Source: Euglena gracilis (lineage: Eukaryota; Euglenida; Euglenophyceae; Euglenales). Taken from it: a stretch of 64,000 nt of DNA. Where the stretch lies: the NCBI GenBank assembly GCA_039621445.1, contig CP154954.1, positions 24,874,954 through 24,938,953 of the forward strand, in the 5' to 3' direction. Shown here piece by piece: positions 1 through 24,165 of this stretch (positions are counted from its first letter, which is position 1; every line of letters starts with the position of its first letter). Position numbers and translations under genes: made by a program. The notes beneath the pieces are model-generated. The model worked only from the letters and a program-made list of their open reading frames with translations. It ran no database searches and had not been told where the DNA came from.

Positions 1-372
1 ATACGTGATTCTTGCTCTTGGGCCTTTCTTTGTCCCAGCAAACTCAAGTAGAGGTACCACAGATGTGACCTCAAATCACATCCTGCACCTTCACCACCCC
101 CAAATAAACAAATGGATCCCCCAAAAAGACCTTCCTTTTTTTTCTGGGATTTCTGGAAGGAAGTCCAAAACATAGCCTCCCTTAAACTGTGAAAATGCCC
201 AAAAGCAATGATTTTTGGACTTTTCTTGGAATTTATCTGTTTTCAAATGTTATAATTGGTATTTTTTGAGACAATTTTTGCTCATTGCCGACCCATTAAT
301 TTTTTCCCTTTCAATTTCAGGGAAAATCCAAAAATTAAACCCCCCAAAGCCCTGTTTGCTGGGCAGCCGGAC

Positions 373-12281
<11,909 letters not shown>

Positions 12282-12299
12282 CGTTAGGCCTCAGCGGGA

Positions 12300-14530
12300 C
12301 ATGCAAGTCCTTCAAGGAGCAAGGGAGCGGCCGATGAGGTGGGGAGGAAAATGGGCCACATCGGCGCTGGCACCGTGCAACATCGCGGTGGGCCAGGCAA
12401 AGCCCATCAAAGTCACGAGAGCGACAAAAGTGTTCCCTTTGCGGATCACATAACACCACTCCTCCAAATGGTGCCGCTCTCGTTCCCCCCCCCCGCCCGG
12501 GTCAACGTCACCACAGTGACGCAAAACCCAACAACAAGCACAAGGTTGGGTCCAAAATCTTCTCTTTGGAGGCGGGAACCCCGGATTAGGGCAGGGAGGA
12601 GGATGAGAACTCCGAGACGTCTTGGAGGAGGAATGCAATGCAGTCCGCGCTTTGCATGCCATCTACTCACACAAGAAAACGATAAACAGCCTATGGGCAG
12701 CATACAGGCTGAATCAGACTTGGAAACCCCACATGAGAAAAAAACCCTCCTTGGCTGTGGGACCCCATCAGATCCCACCGTGCAGGTCCCCTCCGCACAC
12801 CCTCCCCCCAATTATGAATCTCTTGGCTTGTCATCGTCATTTCTGGTACCAAAATCAATCAAATTTCCATCTGCGCTCGGGGGTCAAGGGGGGGATATGC
12901 AACAAGCCCCTCAAAATATGCAATGCAAAAAAATGCAAAAAAGTGCAAAGAAACATGCAAAAAAATATATATATATATAAAAGTTGTATATAAATTCCTT
13001 GAGGAGCTCCCCGGGGATATACACTTTTCCACTGGAGAGGTGTAAATTTTCTCCTTCCTGAGGAAAGGTTTTTCACTTTGCAACATTCTTTTGCCATGCA
13101 ACATGGTGCATGTTTTGGGCAATCACAGCTAACGCCCCTGTTGTTGGCATGGATTGACATTGTAAATGAAACTCCAGAGAACAGGTTTTTTTTGGAACTT
13201 TTTGACAGAGTTTTTGAAAAGTTTTCAAAAATTATCTGAAAATTTTGACAACATTCGCAAAATAATTTGACAGACTTTTTTGAAAAAATTGACACAAAAA
13301 TCGAGCCAGTGATTTGTCCAATGGGGGCAAATTCTTCAATTTTGCCAAAAAAGTTTGAAACGTCTTTTTTCCCCAAAGACCCTGTCAAAAAGTTTCCAAA
13401 AAAACCTGTCAAAAAGTTCAGGAGATTCTGAACGCTTCATAAACTGTGTCATTTCTTTGCAAGAATTAGTCAATCTGTTCCAAGAATAGATTGCGCCAGC
13501 TGTGGATATACGAACTTTTATTTAACAGGACACAAAAAAAAACATGAACAAAACAGTGTCTGCGCACTTTTTCAAAAAAAAATTCAAAAAAATTCACCAA
13601 GGAACACCACACCAAAAAAAGTGTGGTGCAAACTTGCAAAGTGACATGATTTGCCCAGTTGCATGCATTTACATTTCATAGTGCAACAACCGTTAATGTG
13701 AAATGGTCCAAAAATGTCTAAATACAACTTCCATCTGGTGAGAGAGCAGTTTGCCTGTGCAATCGTGCAAAAAAGGTCGAAAAGGTCAAATAAGCAAAAA
13801 AAAAAAATGCAAAAATGCGACTTTTTCAAAAAAAAATTCAGTGGACAGAATGAAAACGATGCAATAAACTGCACGTTTTCAAGATTTTTGATTATCCAAA
13901 AAAATGCAAATTATGCAACTTGCATATTTCCCCCCTTGCAGGTCCCTGTGCCGGGGAACCACCGTTTTACCCTTGTAACAGACAGTAAGGAGACGACAGC
14001 AGGCCGACCTTGGGCTTGAGCACACTCGAATACCTATCCCGGGGAACAGAATCAATCGGTTTCCGGTTTGAGGGCCAAAAGGCCGTTTCTTATATGACCA
14101 GGTGACCATACCCAGGGGTACCCACATTTGGGGTCCCAGAGCACCCATCCAGATTCCTTCAAACTTTGCAGGTTTTACGACATGCGCATGTTTTTCACAC
14201 CTGTAGACACTAAAGACAGCACACTTGAATACCTATTCCAGGGAACATAATGGGAACCCCCAATCGGTCACTGCTACACACAAATGGAACGAATGTCATC
14301 AGGTAGTTTCCAGGTTAACATCCTTGGAAATTTCCATGGCCAGAGTGTTGAAGCGGATACCTCAAACAGCGTGAGGTCCATGCTCCCAACCGAAATCTGA
14401 TCAGAAGGGGATGACAACCCCTTCTGACCTGCTGTTCTGGGACAGGCTTTCTGCAGTTCTCTGTTCGGCGAGGCTACTGTACCACAACGATGTGGCGCTG
14501 AGGGTTGGGCATCAGCCGGCGGGGCCGACA
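12300..14530. other. No gene recognised
   Basis: A/T-rich, A-tract-rich DNA with short dyads of the type CTGTCAAAAAGTT (13,180-13,420). Open frames are short and unlike proteins. 12,300-12,660 keeps a minus-strand open frame of 116 codons with no recognisable features. Confidence 0.5.
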
Positions 14531-14531
14531 G

Positions 14532-14808
14532 CAGGCTGAATTTGACCAACTCCAGGGGGGGGGTCTCCGAATGCCATGGAGTGCCCTCCCCTCCCCCCTG
14601 GGGGTCAGTGCCTGCCTTGCCGTGGGCCAGAAACGGGCCAAAAGAGGCCTTTCAGGACTTGTGCACTGGCGTACCTTGGCCGAGTGCCCATTCTTGGCCA
14701 TGTGCACTCCCGTGCTGAGGGGGCAGTCGGATCTGGGTGCCTTGGAGAGCCTCCCCAGCGGATATCCGCCACCAGGCTGAGGTCGCCCATGCCGTAAAAT
14801 TCAGCCGG
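14532..14808. mobile_element. CAGGCTGAATTT terminal-inverted-repeat element
   Basis: Starts CAGGCTGAATTTGACCAACT and ends AAAATTCAGCCGG, the near-complement of its start. The same left end recurs at 36741. The flanking 8-mers agree at only 5 of 8 positions. Confidence 0.55.
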
Positions 14809-14864
14809 GCCAGGAGAGGGGGGCCTCCAGTGGCAGCTTCGACTCCCCTCAAGGAGGGCGGGGT

Positions 14865-15118
14865 CAGGGTTTTTTTTAAGACCGGGGGGGGGACCCCCAC
14901 CCCCCCGCCCCCTGGGGGCTCCCCAGGGGGGAGCCGGCAGAACCCACAAAATTTGGCAAAAAAATCGCAAAAAAGTGTTAAAAAAGCACCTTTTCAAAAA
15001 TTCGGCACCGAAAAGTATATCCCACCCCCTCCGGGGGGACCCCCGGGGGGGGGGGGGCTCGGCCGGACCCACCCACCATACCCCCCCCCCGGGGGTCCAC
15101 GACTAAAAAAAACTCCTG
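14865..15118. mobile_element. CAGGGTTTTTTT element (hAT-like MITE)
   Basis: 254 bp, from CAGGGTTTTTTTTAAGACCG to ACTAAAAAAAACTCCTG. Flanked by GGCGGGGT and GGCGGGGA (7 of 8 identical). Internal blocks (CCGAAAAGTATATCCCACCC, GGCTCGGCCGGACCC) are shared with the elements at 31.1 and 34.2 kb and with 62.1 kb. Confidence 0.85.
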
Positions 15119-15599
15119 GGCGGGGAGCGGCGGGCAGAGGGCGGATGGTGACACACAGCGGTGTTTTGGGCGGGGCTGAGATGCAAGGCGTCGGCCCGGT
15201 GGTGCGCGGGTTGGGCCCAGTGGCAATCCAGGGCTTCCGGAAGGGGGGGGTGGGGGAGGGGGAGTGGCTTCTGGTGCGTAGGGCGTTCGGGGTGATTGAT
15301 GCGTAGGGCGCTCAGGGTGATTGATAAAATCGGCTGGCGTTCGGGATGGTGCTTCGGATGCACTCCAGCCGGGTGTTCTGATGCACATTCCGGAACTGAC
15401 CGCCAAGGTTGGGGGCAAAGACCGCATGGGGCTCTCATTCAAGCTTGGGGGGCGAATGGCACAAATGATCACTCACAATGTGACAACGCGAAGAAGAAGC
15501 AGAGGCCAGGTTGTGCGGTGCAGGAAACGGGGGAGCAGGGGAGCGGAGGACGGCGAGGGGGAGCCTTCTGGAGCCGGCGAGGGGCGACCAGGGCTGCAC

Positions 15600-15775
15600 G
15601 GGAAGGCCTGGGGGTCGACCCCCCCACCCGGGATTTGTGAGGGGGTTTTTTTACAAATTTTTCCTCAAAAGTTTTTGGGGTCGAAAATTGGTGCTCCCGG
15701 AAATACGGGAGGTGGTGGGGGGGGTCGATCCCCCCAACCCACCACCTTGGCCGATTCCCGTACTGCCCTGGGAGC
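15600..15775. repeat. Dispersed repeat family A, copy 2
   Basis: The same blocks in the same order: TTTTTGGGGTCGAAAATTGG, GGAAATACGGGAGGTGG, then TTGGCCGATTCCCGTACTGC. Confidence 0.8.
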
Positions 15776-15959
15776 AACTGGAAATCATCCTTCCGGCGGA
15801 GGAGGGCACGGCAGGTTGGGCGGGGAGGACGAACGGCCCAGCAGGGTCCAGGGCGGTCCTTGACATGAAAGGTGGAAAAAATGCCGTCCCCCCCATGCAA
15901 TAAAAACAGCATTTAAAAAAAGAGGTCGAAAATAATTCGCATGGTTTGACAAAGAGGTC

Positions 15960-16030
15960 GATATTGGGGGGGGGGGGGCTTCTGGCATCCTTGGACCATC
16001 GCCAATCCACCCAAAACGTCAAAAGAAATG
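15960..16030. repeat. Dispersed repeat family D, copy 1
   Basis: Contains CTTCTGGCATCCTTGGACCA and TCGCCAATCCACCC, also found at 29.87 kb and inside the element at 54,647-54,947. It is probably the core of a degraded element. Confidence 0.65.
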
Positions 16031-16789
16031 CCGATTTCGACCTGTTTCCGGCCCCGGATGGCCCTTGGGCCAAGGGGGGTTTTAAGGGGCGCTCCATAAT
16101 TCCAAAAAAAAACTTTTCCTGGAAAGACCGATCTGCCGGGGTCTGTCTGTGTAGCCATGGTGCTGGCCTCAGGGCGTCGGGAGAGGAGGACGGGGGGAGA
16201 AGGTAGAGGGGGGGAGGGCACCACCCCCTGCGTGGGCTGCGGGGGCTGTGGCACGGAGGCGGGGGGGGGGGAGGGAGGGTGGGCTGGTGGTGGTGGCCGG
16301 GGGTGTTTGAGACCACGCGCCTCCCCCGCAGGACGTTGTTTAAGGGGGACTCTGGGCCTGGCCTGGCCCAGGGCCATACACGGGGGGGGGGGGGGGCCTG
16401 GATGCACCCACCCACCAATCCAGCACCGAGGGTCAACCTTTAGAGGGAGGAGGATTGTGGGATCTTTTGCAGACCGAAAGATTAGGGGGGGGTCGCTGAG
16501 CTCTTATCCCTTTTTAGGTAAGAGCGAGGCTTACCCCTGGGGAAAAGGGGGGGGTCGGACCCCCGCCTTCCCCCCCCCCGGGTCGGGGCCACCTCAGGAA
16601 CCAGCGAATTATCGCCATGATCCCAGCTCCGTTCCCGGAATTTTTTTTCAGTCGCGAGCGACTGGATTTCTAGTTTCTGAATCACCTCCGTTTGACCCCA
16701 ACTCCCCACCAGGTCCAGGTTATTCACGCGCGAAGGGGTCCAAACTGGGTAGGATTGTCCCGCCCCCCCCCCCCTCTTCCGACTCTGCC

Positions 16790-17405
16790 ATTTGCCGGGG
16801 TCCAAAAATCGGTCAAAAAAATGATTTTTCGAAAATATCTCGAGAAACGAAGCAATGTTTTTTTGGCCTCCCGGACCCGGAAAACCTGCTTTTTGAGCTG
16901 AAAATGAGCGTTTTTCGACCTGCAGCCCGTTTTTGGCCCGAAACCCATTGGCTTTGGGTCAAAAACGGGTCGAAAAAGGCGAAAAAAATCGAGAGAAAAA
17001 AATGCCCGAAACGATGTTTTTTGGGTCTCCCAGACCCGGCTATTTTTGAGCCGAAAATGAGCGTTTTTTGACCCGCCAGCACCCCGTTATGGGCGCAAAA
17101 CCGAAGGAGTTTGGGTCAAAACGGGTCAAAAACGGGTCAAAAAAGTCGAAAAAAAATCGAAAAAAAATTCGCGCGAAAGGATGTTTGCCTCCCGGACCCG
17201 GAAAACCTGTTTTTGAGCCAAAAATGAGCGTTTTTCGACCCGCCAGCGCCCCGTTTTTGGGCCTGAAACCCAAGGACTTTGGGCCAAAGACGGGTCAAAA
17301 AAAGTCGAAAAATCGGGAAAAAAAATTACCCGAGATGATGCTCTTCGGCCTCCCAGACCCGGAAAAAAGTGGTTTTGAGCCGAAAATGAGCACAAAAACG
17401 TACCA
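16790..17405. repeat. About 160-bp tandem repeat, roughly 3.5 copies
   Basis: The block CTCCCGGACCCGG (or CTCCCAGACCCGG) starts at 16868, 17027, 17189 and 17350, spacings of 159, 162 and 161 bp. Each unit also has AAAATGAGCGTTTTT and a GGGTCAAAAACGGGTC-like block. Open frames across it (repeating GLPDP and KMSVFRPA) come from the repeat. Confidence 0.92.
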
Positions 17406-18379
17406 AAAATTGCTTCCCACAACTCCCGAGTCCGTTTTTGGTTTTACAGTGAAAAACCGTGCAAGGTACAGAGCTCAGCACTATTCAAAACCTGGTTATC
17501 CTTGGAAAAAAAAATACTGGCAGCGAGATGAATAAAAAAAATCTTGCTGCCATGTCGGCGGCAAGGTAGTGTGAGGAACCCAAAAATTTCTTAAGGTGAA
17601 TTTGACAACCTTAAAAAAAGAATGCATTAATATTTTAATACAGCTTGAAAATCATCTTTAAATTTAATGCATCTTCAAAAATTCATTAATTATTTTGCTC
17701 AACTGTCTTAATGTGCTTTGAGATGCTCAGGGGATCTATTTGAAAGAGTGATCTGGGAAGAATCTTTCTGGACTGAACACATTTGTGCTCTGGCTGAAGA
17801 CACGTTCTGCTCCCCTGCAACCAGCAAGTGGAGGGAGGAATCGCAAGACAAGGTGGATGAGAGGGGGAGTGATAGGGTCGGGACGGAGCTGCCGCTCCAA
17901 AGGCTCCAAGCGACCAATGTGGCTCGGCTTGGGGTGGGGGGAGAATGTTTCTGGAAAAAACACTTTGGGAGAAGGGGCCCAGGCAATGTGGAACAAACCA
18001 GCCAAGAAAAAAAAGAATAGAACAACTCGTCACCTCCCATCTTCCATCATTTTCTGCCCTTGCCTTGAAATTGTGCAACAATATTTCTCTGAATTTTCTG
18101 AATCTGAAACCTCAAAAGGTAACATTGTACTTTTTTGGCTTTTTTAGAAGCAAATGTTGTTTTCGCACCAAAAATGTTTTTCTGTCTGGCACAGGACATC
18201 TGCCTGGGCGATCTGGACCCCCCATGTGGCAGGGGTAAAACAGAAGTCTGGATTAAAGTGATGAAAACTCCATATGCAAATCCGCATCAACGATCACAAC
18301 GAGGAAAACACTGTGCAACGTGGCGAGGGCATGTTTGGGGTGAAAAATCTGCCGACCAGGCAACCGGGAAAAAGGTCAC

Positions 18380-18450
18380 CCGAAGCGCGGGCTGAAGGAG
18401 GGGGAGATGGAAAGCGGCAGTCACGGCGTTGCAGGCCAGGTCCGAGGCCT
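18380..18450 (-). CDS. Isolated exon of an unrecognised minus-strand gene
   Basis: The exon has 71 nt. Its acceptor is CTCCACAG, its donor CGG before GTGACC, and it encodes ASDLACNAVTAAFHLPLLQP with strongly G/C-ending codons. It is the only convincing exon between 12.3 and 23.7 kb on this strand. No family was recognised. Confidence 0.4.
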
Positions 18451-18689
18451 CTGTGGAGCGGCACCGACGATGCGGCACCCGGGGAGGGGGGCAGGCAGCC
18501 GTGGTGGAAGGGAAGGGCCAGGAATACCAACACTGACCCCAGGCGAGCGCTTGGGCAGAGTGGGAAAAAAGATTATGATAGTTGCCGATCCAAGACAAGA
18601 TTCAAACGGCTCCAAAAAATTCAACGTGTGCATATTTTGGGCTTGCGCGGGGGGGGTCAATTGGAGAAGGGGTCTGAAAAAAGGTCGAT

Positions 18690-18970
18690 GGGCACCCGGG
18701 ACTCCACCCCCCAAAAGGGTCAAATTTTTCCTTCCGGGGCTTTGTGCTGAAAGTTTGAGCTATTTTACATATTTTTTGCTCAAATAGTGCCAAAAATGAC
18801 ATTTAAGCAAATTCGTGGCCGATTTGGGGGAAAATGTTTCGGTCAAACGCTTCATGACCGGCCAAAAAAAAAATGGCCAAAGATCCGAAAAGGTGTCCTC
18901 GCTGGGGGGTGGTCATGGGACATGAGGGGGGGGGGTCGTTGAACATAAGTGGGGGGGGGGGGTTCCTGGC
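18690..18970. repeat. Dispersed repeat family E, copy 2
   Basis: Contains GTCAAATTTTTCCTTCCGG, then CCGAAAAGGTGTCCTC, and ends in G-runs with TTGAACATAAGTGGGG. Matches copies at 11 and 21 kb in order and orientation. Confidence 0.5.
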
Positions 18971-19111
18971 AGGTTAGGCCACATCATCTCAGTTATGTTG
19001 AGACTCTGTCGCCCAGCCGTCAGTAAAAACAATGCAAGTCTGTCTGGGGTGAGAGAATTAATGCCCAATGCTTTGAAACTGTTTTCTCTCCTGTGCGGTT
19101 CTGTCTTGATT

Positions 19112-19206
19112 TAGAGGGTTCGGTCGCGGGCACAAATTGACCAATTATTCCAAGAGGAAAATACTGAAGGCCAGAGCAGAGTGGATGCACGGCGTCTGGG
19201 AGGGGT
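19112..19206 (+). CDS. Candidate plus-strand exon, function unknown
   Basis: A TTGATTTAG acceptor and a GGAGGG/GTAAGA donor bracket an open frame that encodes AQIDQLFQEENTEGQSRVDA. Splice signals are good, but codon bias is weak and no homologous family was recognised. Confidence 0.25.
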
Positions 19207-19982
19207 AAGAAAGCGTGTCAGGGCATTGCATTACAATGGGATACCCTGCACTTTCTTTGGCCCCCTGAATTTTGGGGCCCAGGTGGGGATGCAACAATTT
19301 GCTGCAGATTTCACTGCAGCAAATTTGATCATGCCTGATTTTTCCTCCCTGGTGCAAACACCAAAAAATATAAATTGTGTTGGGATTGGTTCAGCAGGTA
19401 TGGGGACTCTGGATAAGGAGCGGCCCGCCCTGCACCGCGCACACGCAAACCAGACAGCAGACATACATCAGCACTGGAGTCCCTTTTCTGCTTCCCCATC
19501 TTGCCTTTCTGCCTCTCCCCCTCCCTCGGACCTTGGACATTTAGCCGCTGGCCCCTTGAGCATAGCCACAAAAACACACAAAAAGAAAAGGAGTAAGTAA
19601 CCGAGAGGAGGCGCAGGCTCAAAAGCTGAACAAGGCAGTGACACTGCAGCGCACCACAACATCACAGCACTGAAAAAGCTCAGAACACTTTGTCACTCCC
19701 AAGAAACTGCACATAAACAGGAAACACTGAAAAAATATATATTACGACTAAGAACCTCAGAAAATGCAGAAAACTTTTGGGGAAGAAATCCAAACTTGCG
19801 GGGGTTGTGGGGCGGAGCACTTTATTTTGTTTCCTTTTGTGAACAAAATAAAAGATGAGCCCATTAAACAAACAATCCATTTCAAGCACAAGAAAGGGAC
19901 AGCCCACTCGCAGAAAGTCATCACAGCGAGAGAGCAGGGCGGACAGGAGAATGATTGCATGAGCAAACCGAGGGGTTGCGAG

Positions 19983-20422
19983 CAGGCTTTTGTTTAAGGA
20001 CCCGGGGGGGGGGGTACCGGCGGCTAGCCAAACGGCTAGACACTGGAAAAAGTGGACTAGCTAGCCCCCCCTCCCCCGGGGGGGGGGGGGGGGTCCGGGG
20101 GTCCCCCGAACTGGAAAAAATTTTCTCGGCGCTGCGCGCCAGAGGAAAAATGAGGTTTTTAATAGGTTTTTGGCTGATTTTGTTCCAAAAATTCCCAAAA
20201 ATGGCCAAAACCGGGCATTTTGGCCATTTTGGGGGGTCTCAAAAAAATTTCGGCGCTTTGCGCCGATCACTGGAAAAAAATTTCCACTAGCTAGCCCTGC
20301 TAGCAGACCCCCCCCCCCGGGGGGGGTCTGCTAGAAATCCCACTAGCCAAATTTGGACTAGCTGCAGTCCAGCCCCCCCCCGGGGGGGGGGGGGGTACTG
20401 CAATCCCTTAAGCAAAAGCCTG
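19983..20422. mobile_element. CAGGCTTTTG element with perfect 8-bp duplication (hAT-like)
   Basis: 440 bp. Starts CAGGCTTTTGTTTAAGGACC and ends TTAAGCAAAAGCCTG. Both flanks are GTTGCGAG. It contains two GCGC hairpin motifs and several long C/G runs. Confidence 0.9.
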
Positions 20423-20769
20423 GTTGCGAGGTGGGTGGGTTGGCGAGCAGCGGATGGGACAGCTACAAAGATGGGAACGCCTCTGTCCACCAGCCAAGTC
20501 ACAGGGCAAAGGGCAGGCTGGAAGGACACAGCCAGGCAGGAGGGGGCAGCTGGGGAAACAATTGGTTGGAAGGAGCTTTTTTTTGCCCACCTGCCTGCCT
20601 GTACGAACAACATCGTTGCCCCAGTGGTGGGCAGGGAAGGCCTTTTTGGCGGTTGGAAAATACAACTCATTGATGGGGGGGGGGTCCGAGGCTGGAAACA
20701 GGCTGTTGCTGTTGGCTGGCTGGACCCCTATTGGGGGGTGGGTCAATTTTTCTTGACCTCCGCCCTGGC

Positions 20770-20920
20770 ACCAAGGAAATCCTCGCAGACGCTGCACAGA
20801 GGCGCCAATCACATGTTGCAGAAAGCAGCGATGCAGCAAGCGACTGAGTTGGGTCTCACGGCTCAGACTGGCACTAGGATGCTGAGTGACGACCAGAAAC
20901 AGAAAAGAATTCGCAATTGA
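20770..20920 (+). CDS. Candidate plus-strand terminal exon, function unknown
   Basis: One frame reads MLQKAAMQQATELGLTAQTG and ends QKQKRIRN with a stop at 20920. Another frame starting after a CCAAG reads EILADAAQRRQSHVAESSD and stops earlier. Both look protein-like, so at most one can be real. Low confidence. Confidence 0.2.
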
Positions 20921-21129
20921 ACAATCATTTTGCCATCACTTTTCTGCCCGTGCAGTGTGATTCCATGCTGGGACCTGACACACAATATCACAACAATCAG
21001 GCTTTGGCTTACCCCCCAATGTCCAACGACCGGTAGCCTTCTGTCCTCCAACCAGGGGGTGGTTGCTAGACATAGGGTTGTGACCAAAGATGGTGTTCTC
21101 CAACTGGGCGGTGGTCGTTGGACAAGGGG

Positions 21130-21380
21130 TCCAAAACAAAAAGGTCGACAGATACCTGAGACCCCCCCAAAATGTCAAAATTTTCCTTACAGCACTTCAA
21201 GCCGAAATTTTGAGGAAATCTGACAATTTTTTGCCCAAAAAGTACCAAAAAAAGGCACTTTGGCCAAATTTTGGCAAATTTTGGGCTCAAAAATTTTCGG
21301 CCCGGTGCGCCAGGACCAAGAATCTGGCCAAACCTCCGAAAAGGTGAAACCTCCAACTAGGGGGGTGCCGTTGGACATAG
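21130..21380. repeat. Dispersed repeat family E, copy 3
   Basis: Contains GTCAAAATTTTCCTTACAGC, later CCTCCGAAAAGGTGAAACC and CGTTGGACATAGGGGG, the same order as in the other two copies. Confidence 0.5.
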
Positions 21381-21481
21381 GGGGTAACCAACATATCCAG
21401 AATATCCGGGGGGGAGGGGCTCTGTTATAGGGTGCCTGCCCAAAATAAGACTGCCAGAAAAGGTCGGCTCTGCATCTGGAC

Positions 21482-22246
21482 CAGGCTGTTTTTTTTACCA
21501 ACCCCGGGGGGGGGGGTCCGGAGTGCCTGCCCAGGTAAGCACTACCCCCCCCCGGGAGGTCAGATTTCGGCCTGTGCCCAGGCACATTCCTTTGAAAATA
21601 GGCCATTTTTGGCTCCCCGGCGTCTTCGGCGCCGGGGTTGTGATAGGGCACTTTTGGCCGTGTGCCCTACCCCTTAGTTGCACTAAGGCTTCTTGTCTGT
21701 TTATGGCCGGCGCTAGCTTCGCTTCTGGCCCAGTTTGCTGCGTGGTGAGTGGCCAGGTACCCCTAACACCAGTCCTCTTTTGTTGCTCCCCCTGGCCGGG
21801 TGAGTAACTCTGGTGTAATTCCAGCGCTGTAGGGACATACACTCACCTTGTGTGGTTGGTGTGGTTCCCGTGGGTGGGTCTACACCCTTGCGCCCCAGTG
21901 CTGCTCTTGCCTCCTGCCCTCTTCCCACTTTTCTGTGTGGGGGATGCATGGCGCAGGCACAACGCCATGACTTGAAAAATTACAATGTGGCCTCACGGTC
22001 CCGCGGCTTAGGTAAACCCGGGTCACCAAGTCTCGGCCTTAGGGCGGGTGGCGGGTGGGTAGTGTGCTGCTGGGTACCAGTAGTTCCTTACATACTGGTA
22101 CCTGCGCTCCATGCCCTGTCCGGGGTTGGTTTGGGCGGTCCTCTGCCTCCGGGACCGGACTTGGAGTGCCTTGGAGTGCCTGCCCATGCCCAGGCAGGCA
22201 CCCCCCCCCCCGGTGTGGGGTCGGCACCCGACTAAAATACGGCCTG
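21482..22246. mobile_element. 765-bp CAGGCTG element with perfect 8-bp duplication
   Basis: Starts CAGGCTGTTTTTTTTACC and ends CTAAAATACGGCCTG, flanked on both sides by ATCTGGAC. It is the longest of the 8-bp-duplication elements. The interior is C/T-rich with short open frames, none recognised. Confidence 0.85.
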
Positions 22247-22259
22247 ATCTGGACGTGGT

Positions 22260-23740
22260 AGGACTACAAAATTGAACCTTGAAAGTCGCCTGTTTAGGGC
22301 CTGCACGGGCTTCACCCCCTCCCCCTCCCCTGCCCCACGGCTTCTCAACCCGGGGGTCATGTGCATTGCCTTAAAACGACTGGTGGCACGTGGGGGGGGG
22401 GGGGCTTCAATCAGCCAGCGAAGCTACAAACTTGAGGATGCATAAGAGGGAGGAGCACACACAGCCTTCTGTCCAGCGGTGTGGGGTGGGGAGGGGCGAG
22501 CTACGAGATGAAGGGGAGGAGCCGGAGGGCGATGGACACGAGAGCAAGGGAGGTCCGAAGCGTGCAATTGCTGGCCGGCATGAGGAGGAGGGTCGCTTGC
22601 AAAAACAAAGTTCCCCCGCAAGCTCCACAAGACAAGGAGTAGCGACCACTTTAAGGAAAAGCGAGCACCCCTCATGCAACTCCCACTCAGATTTGGAGGG
22701 GTTGCTGAAAATGGGTGACAAACTCTATGAGAGAGAAAATCAAGGCACCTGTCAACCATTTTGCAGCCAAATTCATCATGAAACCTTCTGAGAAGCCAGC
22801 ATGTTGAATATTTTGCCTGGAAACCCTCTCCACAGAAAAGAACGATCCAAGCTACCAAGGCCATCTGTTTGCTTGCTTTCGGCCACTTTTTAGGTGGGGG
22901 GGTCCCCCCCACCTGCCCTTTTATCGAAGCCTGGGGTCTGACTGACTTCTCTCCGGGGCATCGCTCAAACTAAAGGGGACGGGGGTTCTTGTGAGGTGAT
23001 CCACCAGGGTGTCCCAATAGTAGAATGGGGCATTCCTCATGATTTGCCATTTTTTGGGATTCAGATTGGGCAGCAATAATAAAGATAGAAATAGTAATTC
23101 AGTCGTCAGAGTTGGGTTCGAGATTTTAATTCTGCCCAAAGGGTGGGTGGATGGTAATGGTAAGCAAAAGTTTTTTTCCCCTTTGGGAGGTGAAAAAATG
23201 GACCAAAATGGATTAGAAAAAAGGGGCTGGGGACACACAATCACTTGGTCACTGGCCGGCCCCCTCCCCCCGGAGGACAGAGTGACTGATCAGTCTCTGG
23301 CCTGGACCCCCTCCCCGGGGGGGGGGGTCAGCTCCAAAGTGACCTGGAATTGTTTTTGGCTTTTTTACATTTATGGTCGGATTTCTCTTGGATTCCAGAG
23401 TGGCCAATCCCTCCGGGTAGTGACTGACTGGTTTTCCGGGGAAAAAAGTGTATGAATGGTTTTTGGAAGAGTAAAAATGACCCTCTCCGGGGTTCGATAA
23501 AACACTGTGTGGCTGGGTCAGCCAGGCAATTTTTTTGTCCTTTTTTGGTGAAGGAGCTGCAACACACACCAAGCTGAACCGTTGCTGGGCATGTGGGTTC
23601 ATGTGTGCAAAATTTTGTCAAGATGCAAAAAAAAAACTCGGCGCAAAGCGCCAGAAGGAAAATTTTGACCTTTTGGGGGGTGAGGGGAGAGGGGGGACAC
23701 CTCCCACTTAAACCCCATACACCCTTCTTTCCTCGAAGCC
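22260..23740. other. No gene recognised
   Basis: Purine-rich intergenic or intronic DNA with G-runs and copies of the CCAGTCAGTCACT-type repeat at about 23,280 and 23,420. Confidence 0.4.
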
Positions 23741-23742
23741 TG

Positions 23743-23829
23743 TCAGGCCCCAGCCAGCGCGAACAACTGCACGGGCAGGACGTAGAGCAAGAACCCCGAG
23801 GCCTTCAGCACCCAGTTGTCCGACTTGGC
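23743..23829 (-). CDS. C-terminal membrane exon of an unrecognised protein
   Basis: The acceptor is CATCCAAG. There are 28 codons plus stop: AKSDNWVLKASG followed by the hydrophobic FLLYVLPVQLFALAGA, then TGA at 23745-23743. It reads as a C-terminal transmembrane or tail-anchor segment. It is probably the last exon of the gene that includes the exons at 25.4-25.6 kb and perhaps 26.8-28.2 kb, but phase links are not established. Confidence 0.55.
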   Translation of the reverse strand, partial: AKSDNWVLKASGFLLYVLPVQLFALAGA

Positions 23830-23984
23830 CTTGGATGGGCTCCGGGCTGGGCAAGGCTGGCGCAGAGGGGACCCTGACCTCAGACCTCCACAGCCTCGGG
23901 GGACAATTGGGGATGAGACCACAGAAATGCGGGGGCAGCCGGGGCAGAACGGGAAAGACAGGAAGAACCCTCACCCAGGAGGTG

Positions 23985-24165
23985 GGGGGTGACGCCCCCA
24001 CCCACCACAGCATCTTCACAGATTTTTAAACAAATTTTTCCTGGCGCCAAATTTTTGGGGTCAAAAATTGGTGCTACGGAAATACGGAAGGAGGTGGGGG
24101 GTCGACCCCCCCCCCACCCACCACCCTGGCTGTTTGGCCGATTCCCGTTCTGCCCTGGGGGCAAC
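23985..24165. repeat. Dispersed repeat family A, copy 3
   Basis: The same blocks: TTTTTGGGGTCAAAAATTGG, GGAAATACGGAAGGAGG, then TTTGGCCGATTCCCGTTCTG. Confidence 0.8.
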
